Origin: Rothia aeria
GTDB lineage: Bacteria > Actinomycetota > Actinomycetes > Actinomycetales > Micrococcaceae
DNA length: 64,000 nucleotides
Reading direction: 5' to 3'
Assembly: GCA_002355935.1 (NCBI GenBank)
Contig: AP017895.1
Coordinates: 1,736,001-1,800,000, forward strand
Shown here: one piece after another, positions 50,284-59,362 of the stretch
Numbering within the stretch: position 1 is the stretch's first letter
Layout of the letters: the number at the start of each line of letters is the position of its first letter
Notes under the pieces: generated by a model
The model's database searches: none
Seen by the model: the letters and a program-made list of their open reading frames with translations, nothing else
Told to the model about the DNA's origin: nothing
Position numbers and translations under genes: made by a program

Positions 50284-51041
50284 TTATTCGGCTTCTAGCT
50301 GGGCGATAACCTCTGCGGAAACGTTTGCGTTGGAGTAGACGTTCTGGACGTCGTCGAGTTCTTCGACCGCATCCGCGAGTTTGAGGAACTTTTTGGCGCC
50401 GTCAAGGTCGAGGTCTACCTGCATGGTGGGGCGGAATACGGGGTCGTCGTTGTTGTACTCCAGTTCCGCTTCATCCAGTGCTTTGCGGATTTCGGGCAGG
50501 TCGGTTGCGGCGGATACGACGGTGAACACGTCGCCTTCGTCCAGTACTTCTTCGGCGCCTGCATCAAGCACGGCCATGAGCACGTCGTCTTCGGTGAGCC
50601 CGTCGGTTTTTGCTACTTCGGCCACGCCTTTACGCTCGAAGAGGAACGCCACGGAGCCCTGGTCTGCCATGGTGCCGCCGTTGCGGGTCACGGCCAGGCG
50701 CACGTCTGATGCGGCACGGTTGCGGTTATCGGTCAGGCACTCGATGTACAGTGCGGTGCCTTGCGGGCCGCGTGCCTCGTACATGATTTCGGTGTAGTCG
50801 ATGGTTTCGCCGGTCAGCCCAGCACCGCGTTTAATGGCGCGGTCAATATTGTCGTTGGGCACCGAGTTCTTTTTGCTTTCGACACGGCAAGATCGAGTGC
50901 GGGGTTGCCTGCAATGTCTGCCCCGCCCATGCGGGCGGCTACTTCGATTGCCTTAATGAATTTGGCGAATGCCTTCGCGCGCTTGGCGTCAATCGCGGCT
51001 TTCTTGTGTTTGGTGGTGGCCCATTTGGAGTGACCCGACAT
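50284..51041 (-). CDS. yebC: YebC/PmpR-family regulator (TACO1-like), frame broken once
   Basis: The ATG at 51041 ([21 protein letters not shown]), behind GGGAG, is the canonical start. The frame changes at T5 (50870-50874) and continues as [16 protein letters not shown]. Repaired length is 252 residues. The family acts in transcription control and, by recent work, in helping ribosomes through proline runs. It heads the ruvCAB run, as usual. Confidence 0.92.
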
Positions 51042-51139
51042 TCGTTTCTCCCTTACGTTAATGTTCTGTGCGGGCGCACGTGGGTGGCCGCGCGTCAATA
51101 CTTTTCAACTATACCGGCTGATGTGCGCTGGCAGTAGTT

Positions 51140-51903
51140 TTAGCGGGGGCGTTTCATCGCTGATGCGCGTGCCTTGTTCACGAGTGTGTCGTCGATTGTG
51201 GCGGGGGTGAATTCGCCGTATTTACGTTTGGCGGCCTGCTCGATCAGGTAGTCAGAGATTTTGGGGTTTTGGGCAGTAGTGAGCCGTGCAGGTAGGTGCC
51301 GATCACGTTGTGCACGCGCGCGCCCTCATGGGTTTCTGCTTTGTTGTTCCCTTCGCCTTTGGTGACGGTGGCAGCGAGCGGGGTGCACCCGGAGCCCAGG
51401 TAGGTGAGCCCGGAGTGGTTCTCAAACCCGATGATGGTTCCGAAGTCTTTGGACTCTTCAACAATGTTGCCGATCAGTCGTTCGTCGCCGCCTACAGTGT
51501 GGGCGTCGAAGATCCCGATGCCTTTGAGCACTTCCCCTTCGCGGGTGCGGAATTCTTTGCCGAACAGCTGGTATAGGCCGCAGATGACGAGCATGGGGGT
51601 GCCGTCTTCGGCGAGCTGTTTCAAGTGTTCGGAGTTGGCGTGCAGGTCCTCTTGGATGACGGTCTGCCCGGAGTCCTGGCCGCCGCCGCCAATAATAATA
51701 TCGACGTCTTGGGGGAATTCGTCGCCGGGGTTGTAGTCGATAATGTCGACGTCGAACCCGTGGGCGTGGGCGCGGCGTGCGAGTGAGAGCGTGTTGCCCC
51801 AGTCGCCGTAAATGTTCATGTCTTTGGGGTACAGCTGCAGGATACGCAGAGTTTTGCCGTTGTTCGGCCCGGCGGCGGGGGTTCCGGCGATGGTGTGGGT
51901 CAT
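51140..51903 (-). CDS. gatD: Lipid II isoglutaminyl synthase, glutaminase subunit GatD; frame broken once
   Basis: The class I amidotransferase-like domain has its nucleophile Cys in MLVICGLYQLFG (Cys108) and the His in GTYLHG near 205. One added base at T4 (51267-51270) restores the end NPKISDYLIEQAAKRKYG and gives 254 residues. GatD supplies ammonia to MurT for amidation of D-Glu in lipid II. It starts three bases after murT. Confidence 0.92.
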
Positions 51904-51906
51904 GGC

Positions 51907-53184
51907 TTAGGAAACCCTTTCGACGTTGGTGATTTTTCCGAGTTCTTCGCGCAGGGCGAGCATTGAGGTGTAGGTGCAGAAGATACGCATGGGCGCCTGC
52001 CCACTGTTGGCGATGAACGAACGGAGGGCGTCGTCTAGGTCTTCTTGCACGTCTTCTACGGGTACGCCGTCGTGTTCTAGGCGCAGCGCCATATCCCAGG
52101 CGCGCACTCCGGAGACCATTTTCACGCCGGTGGCGGCTAGGTCGTGGAAGTCTACGTCCCACAGCCAGGAGACGTCACGCCCGTCGGCGTACTGGTCGTT
52201 AATGGTGATCATGGTGGCGTAGTCGTGGGAGTTTGCGCTGGCCAGTGAGAGGCGGAACCCGCTGGGGTTTTTCACCAGCAGCAGCTGCAGCGGACGCCCG
52301 TTCACGTTGAGGGTTTCGCCGCGGCCGAATGCGGGGGTGATTTTTGCCAGCTCGTTCACGAGGGCGTCTTGGTTGAGTTTTTCGCCCATGACGGCGCGGG
52401 TGAGGGCCATTGCGGCGGCGGCGTTGAAAATGTTGTAGATGCCGTAGAGGTTAATCTGCCCTGTGATGCTTTGGCCCGCCAGGTTGAAGGTTGCGCTGCT
52501 GCCGGAGAAGGCGGTGAGGGTCACGTCTGAGTCGGGCAGGTCGGCGGAGCGTGCGCCCACACCGCTGCGCAGCTCGTCGTCTGAGGGGAAGTATGAGCGC
52601 AGCTCGTCGTTCAGACCGAAGTAGCTGATGTTCGTGCCAGGCTGCACGGCTTGAGCGAGGGAACGGATGCGCGGGTCTTCGCGGTTGAGCACCACGGTTT
52701 TAGTGGTTGCGGCGGCTACGGTGGAGAGCATCCTGCGGGTGGTGTCGATTTCGCCGAAGCGGTCAAGCTGATCGCGCAGCACGTTCAGCAGCAGCGCATA
52801 GTCGGGTTTGACGGCTTTGACGAAGTGCACGGCGTGCGCCTCGTCTAGTTCGAGTACGGCGATGTCTGCATCGAGTTTTCCGGTGAGGCTCATTGCGCCC
52901 AGGAGGGCCGCCGCCACGCCGCGCACGAAGTTGGAGCCGGTGCGGTTGGTGAAGACTTTAAGCCCCTGCGATTCGAGCAGCTGCACCGTCATTTTGGTGG
53001 TGGTGGTTTTGCCGTTGGTGCCTGAGACAACGACCACGCCGTAGGGCAGTTTGGCGAGTTCTTCGGCCACGAATTCGGGGTGCAGTTTTTCCATGACGAG
53101 GCCGGGGAATGCGGAACCGCCGCCGCGCAGTTTACTTGCGTAGCGTACGCCCTGGCCGAGCAAACGAATGAGGGGTTTTGACAT
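51907..53184 (-). CDS. murT: Lipid II isoglutaminyl synthase, Mur-ligase-like subunit MurT
   Basis: 425 residues from the ATG at 53184 (MSKPLIRLLGQG); the longer frame has no support. The Mur ligase P-loop VVSGTNGKTTTTKM is near 58. The central domain and the C-terminal DUF1727 region (WLWDVDFHDL) follow. The Cys4 zinc ribbon known in staphylococcal and pneumococcal MurT is absent: only one Cys is seen, near the end. It activates the D-Glu carboxylate with ATP. It is coupled to gatD. Confidence 0.92.
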   Translation of the reverse strand: MSKPLIRLLGQGVRYASKLRGGGSAFPGLVMEKLHPEFVAEELAKLPYGVVVVSGTNGKTTTTKMTVQLLESQGLKVFTNRTGSNFVRGVAAALLGAMSLTGKLDADIAVLELDEAHAVHFVKAVKPDYALLLNVLRDQLDRFGEIDTTRRMLSTVAAATTKTVVLNREDPRIRSLAQAVQPGTNISYFGLNDELRSYFPSDDELRSGVGARSADLPDSDVTLTAFSGSSATFNLAGQSITGQINLYGIYNIFNAAAAMALTRAVMGEKLNQDALVNELAKITPAFGRGETLNVNGRPLQLLLVKNPSGFRLSLASANSHDYATMITINDQYADGRDVSWLWDVDFHDLAATGVKMVSGVRAWDMALRLEHDGVPVEDVQEDLDDALRSFIANSGQAPMRIFCTYTSMLALREELGKITNVERVS

Positions 53185-53350
53185 GCACACTATTTTATAC
53201 CCTCCCGCACTGTGTAATTGCACGGTATGGCGTTGCTTACTTTGCGGGTGTTGGCGGCGGCCTTTTATGTGTTGTGCCATGCACACAACGGCGCGTGCCG
53301 CTATTTCCCGGTGCGTTTTCGCGGGAGCAGTAATAATTTTCTGGGTGATT

Positions 53351-54394
53351 TCAGAAGAGAGCCGTTTGAATATTTACGGTGCTTATGTCGTGGTTCACGG
53401 TGAAGGCTAGGTTGTCGATTTCGGCCGTGTTTACCAGCAGGGCGGCGGCCGGATCGCCGGTGTGGGCGGTCATGAATTTCCCGGCCGCACCGGTGCAGTA
53501 AAACCCTGCGGCGCCTGTGGAAAGTACGCTGGGGAACTGCCCGAGCGGTTCGGGGCTGCCAGCTCGCAGGGCCGCGTAGGGGCGGGCCATGGCAGGTGAG
53601 GGCTCCCACGGCTCATGCAGCGGGGTAAGAGGGACGCGCAGCTGCGCGTGGGTGAGCGCCTCCCGGGCAGTTTTCAAGGTTTCTTGGTGGACGCTGCGTA
53701 TTGTGCTGTTTGGCAGCGGGTTAAGCCAGGCACGGTATTTGCTGGGTGTCTGTTTCACCTGCGGCACCCCGCCGATGCGGGTAACAGCGTCTTCGGCTTC
53801 ACGCACGCTCAGCCCGTCAGGTGCTTGGGCTATGTAGGTTGCGACAGCGGGCGCCTGCTCGTCGAGGCGGCGCGGGGTTGAGGCTTGGGAACTGGTGCCT
53901 ACTTTGCTGGTCCCGTCGGGGAATGTGGCAATGTAGAGCCGGTGCGGTGTCGCCGCGTAGGCTCGCATCCCCGGGGTTAATGTGCCGGGGTGCAGGTGCG
54001 CGGCGTGAAGGGCCGTGAACTCGTCGCGGGCGGCGCATCGTTCGCATTGTTTACCGCCGCGGATGCGTGCTCCTTCTGGGCAAGGCACCCGGCGGGGCGC
54101 ACCCGTGTTTGGGGTGTTCGTGTTCTCGCCGGATGGCCCGCTCGCAAAGTACCCGGCGCAGTAGCGCAAGTGTTCACCAGCGGTATCAGCCAGTAGCCGC
54201 AGCCCAAGAAAAGCGCCGGGGGTAAGCGGTATGCGGATGCGCTCACCGCTGGGGTGCTGCTCCCCCGCCGCCGCGGTGAGGGGTTCCGTTTCAAGAACGG
54301 GCTGGCGCTCAACCCACCGCAGCTCACGCCAGATGAGCGCCCGGTCGCCGCCGCCGGGCGGGGCCGCACTATCGAGCAGGTTCAGGGGCGTCAT
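53351..54394 (-). CDS. DUF2797 family protein
   Basis: 347 residues from the ATG at 54394 (MTPLNLLDS) with GGGAGG just upstream. A cysteine cluster C-x-E-G... then CERC lies near 120, followed by a GIY-YIG-like part (HRLYIATFPDGTSKVGTSSQ near 165). The family is widespread in actinobacteria and its role is unknown; a nucleic-acid function is plausible from the fold. An upstream ATG at 54439 is followed by a run of eight G and would give a longer, less likely start. Confidence 0.8.
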   Translation of the reverse strand: MTPLNLLDSAAPPGGGDRALIWRELRWVERQPVLETEPLTAAAGEQHPSGERIRIPLTPGAFLGLRLLADTAGEHLRYCAGYFASGPSGENTNTPNTGAPRRVPCPEGARIRGGKQCERCAARDEFTALHAAHLHPGTLTPGMRAYAATPHRLYIATFPDGTSKVGTSSQASTPRRLDEQAPAVATYIAQAPDGLSVREAEDAVTRIGGVPQVKQTPSKYRAWLNPLPNSTIRSVHQETLKTAREALTHAQLRVPLTPLHEPWEPSPAMARPYAALRAGSPEPLGQFPSVLSTGAAGFYCTGAAGKFMTAHTGDPAAALLVNTAEIDNLAFTVNHDISTVNIQTALF

Positions 54395-54454
54395 CCTCCC
54401 AGCATACCTATTCCCACCAGGTTCTAATACCCCCCCCATGAGCCGGGTGCGCGG

Positions 54455-55276
54455 CTACTTCAGCCACTTGGAGCGGAGCGAGTCTACCTTCTTTACTTTC
54501 CACCCCTGGTCTTCCACGTACACGAGGGTCATATTGAAGTCCTCTTGAATACCCCACGAGTAGTACCGGTTATCGGCTTGGCCGCTATCTTTGTTGTACC
54601 AGGTGTAGGTGTTGCGTTTGTGCCGTACCGCAATGGTGACTTCTTTTTATCGTCGCTCCATTTTTCTGAATCGGCCACACGTTTCATGGTGTATTTATAT
54701 TCACCAACCCAGTACCCTGCTTCGCGCAGCTCATTATCGTTTTTGCTCTGACCGTCGGGGTTTTGTCGGTACGTTCGTCTTTTCACTGGATTTATCGTAC
54801 TGATAGTCGGGGGCGTACACGTTTTTGGTGTAGTTCTCAATTTCCGTATTAGTGTACGCAGTGTACCGGTAGGTTTCGCCCATGTATTTAATGAGTGCGT
54901 CTACCCCGTCAAGCTCACGGGATTTTACGGTGTCTGAAAGCACCGGCGCACCCATATTGTAGACGGGGTGCTTATCGGTGGGCGGTATGAATTTACCGGC
55001 GTAGTAGTTATCAAGCTCCGTGCTGCTCAGCGGGGCGGGTGAACCATCAGGCAGCGTGGGTGCGGGGCGTTCTTTGGTGAGCGGCACACTGGATTTGGCT
55101 GATGCGCTCGCTGAGGGGGTGTGTGATGCGGAGGTGCTGATCGTACCTGATGCGTCGGTTTCTTCGTCGACGTATTCGGCGCATCCGGCGGTTGCAAGCA
55201 GGCAGGCTACGATCGTGAAACTGGTGATTGTTCGGGTAATTTGGGGTCGTTTACCTGTGGGGATGCGGGGGCTCAT
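54455..55276 (-). CDS. Lipoprotein of unknown function, frame disturbed twice
   Basis: It starts MSPRIPTGKRPQITR, with a hydrophobic stretch and a lipobox ending TAGC (Cys32), then a Ser/Thr-rich linker. The frame shifts at 54757-54760 (one base too many or two too few) and at T5 54644-54648 (one missing). Joined, it gives 273 residues ending DSLRSKWLK. The C-terminal half resembles a domain measuring about 150 residues with many Tyr and Trp (GYWVGEYKYTMKRV). It should be anchored to the outer face of the membrane. I do not recognise a family. Confidence 0.7.
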
Positions 55277-55681
55277 CGGCGGCTTTCGTGGTTGGTTTGC
55301 GGTCAGCTGGGTGGGAAGGTCCGGAAGGAACCTTGGGGGCGGCGGTACGGGTGGTTTCGCCGTTATATATCATGCCATACTTTACGGTTCAAAAATAATC
55401 TGACACCGTGGTTTTAGCATGATGCGTTTCACTCGTGGCTGCGGGCACTTTCTGCCCGTGAAAAATAATGCTCAGGGGTGGGTATTTAGGCTGGGGTGCG
55501 GCAGATTTTGGGCGCTAGCAGCCTTTTTCTGTGTCTGGTTTTTTGCGGGGTTTTAAACAGCACAGTTTACCCTTCTGTAGAGGTTCAACTTACCGATTTA
55601 TTGTACGCCTGCTTTTCTGTCTTAACAAGGAAACGCGGGGGTTGAATTACCCACAGTCTTCCTTATTCTGTGCCTGCACAA
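55277..55681. other. Gene-free stretch between the HIT gene and the lipoprotein gene
   Basis: About 400 bases. It should contain the lipoprotein promoter. A plus-strand frame at 55531-55764 looks random. I see no RNA gene or strong hairpin here. Confidence 0.5.
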
Positions 55682-56247
55682 TTACTGGGTTTGAGCGAAC
55701 CCGTCGGCGATTATCTGGCGCATGTCGTCAAGGGTGCGAGACATGGTTTTTGTGTGCGCAATGATGGGCAGAAAATTGGTGTCGCCGCTCCAGCGGGGCA
55801 GAATATGCTGGTGCAGGTGGTCGGCTATGCCCGCTCCCCCGACTTTGCCCTGATTCATACCAATGTTGAACCCGTCGTTATGGGATACTTTGCGCAGAAC
55901 CCGCATGGTGCGCTGAGTCAGGTGCGCCATTTCGAGGGTTTCTTCTTCGGTTGCCTGGTCGTACAGCGGAATGTGGCGGTACGGGCAGATGAGCAGGTGC
56001 CCCGGATTATAGGGGTACAGGTTGAGCAGAGCGAAGGTGTGCTCCCCACGGTATACAATGAGCGATTCCTCATCACTGCGTGAGGGCGCGGTGCAGAAGG
56101 GGCAGGTTTTTCGGTGTGGTCCTGCTGCCCGCCACTCACGTAGGCGGTACGGTGCGGTGTCCAGAGCCGCTGGAACGCATCGGGCACGCCGGGCAACTCG
56201 AAGTCATCGGCGGTGTTCGTGGTGTGGGCATTCTGGTTCTCGCTCAT
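55682..56247 (-). CDS. HIT-domain nucleotide hydrolase/phosphorylase, frame broken once
   Basis: The ATG at 56247 (MSENQNAHTT) leads to the break at T5 (56107-56111). One added base gives CPFC and the rest of the HIT domain, 188 residues. The catalytic histidine triad is in HLHQHILPRW near 150, and LLNLYPYNPGHLLICPYRH near 88 is typical of AP4A phosphorylase-like HIT proteins. In related genomes this gene follows thrS directly; here about 5 kb lies between them. Confidence 0.88.
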
Positions 56248-56402
56248 GTCTCTATTAAACCGCACGGCGCACCTGTGGGGGCGCTATCGCCCGGTGTCTG
56301 TAGAATAACTGGTGTTCCCGCAGGCGGCCCCATAACCCGGCAGGGCACTAGAGCGCACTGTCCAGCCTACGATTCTCCCCAGCCGTCGCATAGGTGCGGG
56401 GT

Positions 56403-57424
56403 TTAAGAATCACGCCGCAGGCGCACCGCGATTTTCTGGCGGATCACGGTGAGCGTCTGTTTGGTCTCTTCGATGAGTTCCATGGGCTGTTCAGGCTCAT
56501 GGGTGTCGTCCTCTGCGGTATCGGGGGCACCCCGCCGGGAGGCAAGAAATTCCTGGGTGAGTTCTTCGGGCGGGCGGTGTACCGTACCGTCTCCCATACG
56601 GATGGCGAGCATCGCCTTCAGCTCGGCGATTTCGGCGTGAAGTGCCTCAATATCGGCTTTCGTTGCGGCGTGGTCTTCTTCGGTGACTCCGCTAATTTTT
56701 TCGATCACCCAGGTGGCTAGCGCACCGGTGATCACACCGAACAGGCCGACCCCGTAAATCATAACGACCACGGCAATAACCCTGCCGGAGACGGTCACCG
56801 GGTACACATCGCCGTAGCCCACAGTCGCCAGTGTTGCGAGAGTCCACCAGTACGCCGTCCAAATGTCTTTAATGAGGGCACCGGGGGCGTCTTGCTCAAT
56901 GGAGAAGACGGCCAGGGCCGCCATAATCACAAAGATCAGCGTGTACCCGAAAAGTTTAACGGCCAGTTCTGAGAGCAGTTTGTACTGGCGGTTGGCGGTC
57001 ATGTGGAGCATCGCCAAGAAACTCACAATACGCCAGGCTGGCAGAAGCACAATAGCAAGGTTCATCAGGTTGTGCGTGAGGAAGTAGATGCGCCGGGGCG
57101 CCAGGTAGAGCCGCACACAATAATCAACCGCGAAAAGCGCCCACAGTATCATTTGAAGAATATTGAGAACACCATCAATCGGCGTGCTAATGCGTGTGCT
57201 CACAATGGGCGCGGCGTAGGCGATAAGGTACAGGAGCGAGGCAATAAAAAGCGGTTTATCGGTGCTGCGCTCCCATTCGGTGAGCCCTTCTTCGCCGCGG
57301 GTAATCTTAGGCCGGCGGGCCTGTTCCGGTTCGGAAAACCGAGTTGAAGAGGGCCTAAGGAAGTGTTTTCAGGCTCGGGTGCGGTACCGGTGTGTGGTGT
57401 TTCTGCGCCGTTTGCCTCTGCCAT
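56403..57424 (-). CDS. Voltage-gated potassium-channel-like protein, frame broken once
   Basis: The ATG at 57424 (MAEANGAETPHTG) joins the main frame after one added base at A4 (57335-57338), giving 340 residues. Several membrane helices lie at about 85-245. The selectivity filter TVGYGD is preceded by the pore helix WTAYWWTLATL. The C-terminal 90 residues are soluble and charged (EEDHAATKADIEALHAEIAELKAML, coiled coil). It should be a six-helix K+ channel of the inner membrane. Confidence 0.88.
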
Positions 57425-57646
57425 GCTGCCCAGTCCTTACACGTTCTTCGTTGAAGCAGGTCTGCTGTGAACCGCAGGTTCGTGCGTGAACCTTCTGTAG
57501 CCATCATATCGGTTTTTCCACACGTATCTGCGGATGCTGCAGAACTAGCGTGAGGGCACCTGCCGTTCGGTAGCTTTGGTTTGTTTCGGGTGTTTGGCCC
57601 AGACCAATACGTTATAGAGAATAGCCGCATCTGAGAGACTAGAATC

Positions 57647-58132
57647 ATGAGTTCTTCAATCTCTCAGGCAGTCCGTGAGCTTGCCGAACCAAAGCTGGCG
57701 GAGTTCACGGCGAAGCTGATTCCTACGGTTGATCCTGCGCGGATTTTGGGTGTACGCATGCCCGCGCTGCGCAAGCTCGCTAAGAAGCTGCTGCGTGAAC
57801 ATCCGCCGGAAGTCACGGAGTTTAAGGCGGCGGTTCCGCATGATTTTCAGGAAGAAGATCTGCTGCATGTGCTGCTTCTGAATGAGGAACGTGACTTTGC
57901 CACCTGGCATGCGGAAATTACTAATTTCTTGCCATATATGACGAACTGGACTCTTACGGATGCCGTCTCCCCAGCCTGTGTGAAGGGCCGCAATGCAGCC
58001 AACCTGCCGCAGCTGGAGCGGGCCTGCCTCGACTGGATGGTTGATGATCGTGTGTATGTGCAACGTCTAGGCGTGGTGGTGCTCATGTCATTGTTGGGCA
58101 CCGAGTATTTCTCACCGGAGCATCTGCGTAAG
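57647..58132 (+). pseudogene. N-terminal part of an AlkD-like DNA alkylation repair protein, fused in frame to dld
   Basis: About 161 residues (MSSSISQAVRELAEPKLAEF to EYFSPEHLRK). The DNA alkylation repair HEAT-like family shows in ILGVRMPALRKLAKKL near 33 and WTLTDAVSPACVKG near 101. Such proteins are normally about 220-240 residues. Here the reading frame passes without a stop into the C-terminal half of a D-lactate dehydrogenase. The last third of the alkD gene is missing. Confidence 0.75.
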
Positions 58133-59240
58133 GAGTACGAGTACAACGGCATCGACACCTGCGCCGTGGACGGCATGTGCCAGACCCGCTGCCCCGTGAA
58201 CATTAACACTGGTGACCTGATTCGCCGCCTGCGTTCTGAGAACCAGGACAAGCTGGCTGCTACCGGCTGGAAGGTTGCCGCGCAGCAGTGGGGCGTCATG
58301 GATAAGGTCGCCGGCAAGGCCCTGACCGTGGCTCAGAAGCTGCCGTTCCCCGTGGTGCACGGCACCACCAACATTGCCCGCAAGGTCATGGGCGACGACA
58401 CGGTCCCCTCCTACAAGAAGGGCCTGCCGGTCGGTGGCCTGGCACGTAAGCCGCACAAGGACGCAACCGCTGAGATTGTGTTCTTCCCCGCCTGCGTGAA
58501 CTCCATGTTCGGCGGCGTGGACGGCGACGGCAAGCATGACCCGGTACGCACCCCAGGCGTTCATCCGCCTGTGTGAGCGTGCGGGCGTGAAGTACCGCAT
58601 CCCGGACAATATTGGTGAGATGTGCTGCTCCACCCCGTGGAAGTCGAAGGGCTTCACCGACGGCTACTCGATCATGAGCGACCGTGTGCTGAAGTCCCTG
58701 TGGGAGGCTACTGACGGTGGCCGCCTGCCGGTCGTGTGCGACGCTTCGTCCTGCACTGAGGGTCTTAATGTGATGCGTGAGAAGGTTATTAAGGCGCTTG
58801 AGCACAAGATTGTGAACGGCCTGAAGCCGGGCGAGCCGGACTTCTCGCGTCTGCGCATGTACGACGCGGTGCAGTTCGCCGCCGACAACATGCTGGACAA
58901 GCTGACCGTGTCTGCTCCCCTGCCGTCGATTGCACTGCACCCGACCTGCTCCATGACTCACCTGGGTACTCAGCCTGCGTTTGAGAAGATTGCGAACGCG
59001 ATGAGTGCCGACGTGTACGTACCGAAGCACTGGGGTTGCTGTGGTTACGCGGGTGACCGCGGTATGCTGCACCCGGAGCTGACGGCGAGCGCTACGGAGG
59101 CGGAGGCTGCGGAGCTGAGCGAGCAGAAGCAGTTCGCCGCATACATTTCGGCGAACCGCACCTGTGAGCAGGGCATGACGGAGGCGACCGGCCACACCTA
59201 CCAGAACGTGCTGCAGCTACTGGAACGCACCACCCGCTAA
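58133..59240 (+). pseudogene. dld: C-terminal half of an FAD-linked D-lactate dehydrogenase (Fe-S and CCG domains)
   Basis: It begins YEYNGIDTCAVDGMCQ with the Fe-S cysteines (C-x5-C-x3-CP), and continues through CCG-type blocks FFPACVNSMFGG, GEMCCSTPW, HPTCSMTH and HWGCCGYAGDRG. It ends QLLERTTR. The N-terminal FAD-binding half, some 500 residues, is missing. A further frame change lies at C4 (58551-58554), one base too many or two too few. Codon use is very biased (CTG, AAG, GAG), unlike the alkD part, so the two parts come from different genes. The full enzyme oxidises D-lactate to pyruvate at the membrane. Confidence 0.8.
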
Positions 59241-59271
59241 AGGGCTGAGCGCATAGCAACGGTATAAAGAA

Positions 59272-59312
59272 GGGACCCGGCGGGCTATCTGATGGATAGA
59301 CCGCCGGGTCCC
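59272..59312 (+). terminator. Terminator after the dld remnant
   Basis: Arms GGGACCCGGCGG (59272-59283) and CCGCCGGGTCCC (59301-59312), with an inner CTATC/GATAG stem and loop TGATG. It lies 32 bases after the dld stop. Being GC-rich, it belongs to the host backbone and marks the left edge of the AT-rich island. Confidence 0.9.
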
Positions 59313-59362
59313 TGAGTGTATGGCTATAGCAAGAATATATTTAGAAATTAGGATATATATTA

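Noticed and set aside
53168-53410. Small plus-strand frames between murT and the DUF2797 gene
   Set aside because: Cys- and Arg-rich random-looking peptides without ribosome sites.
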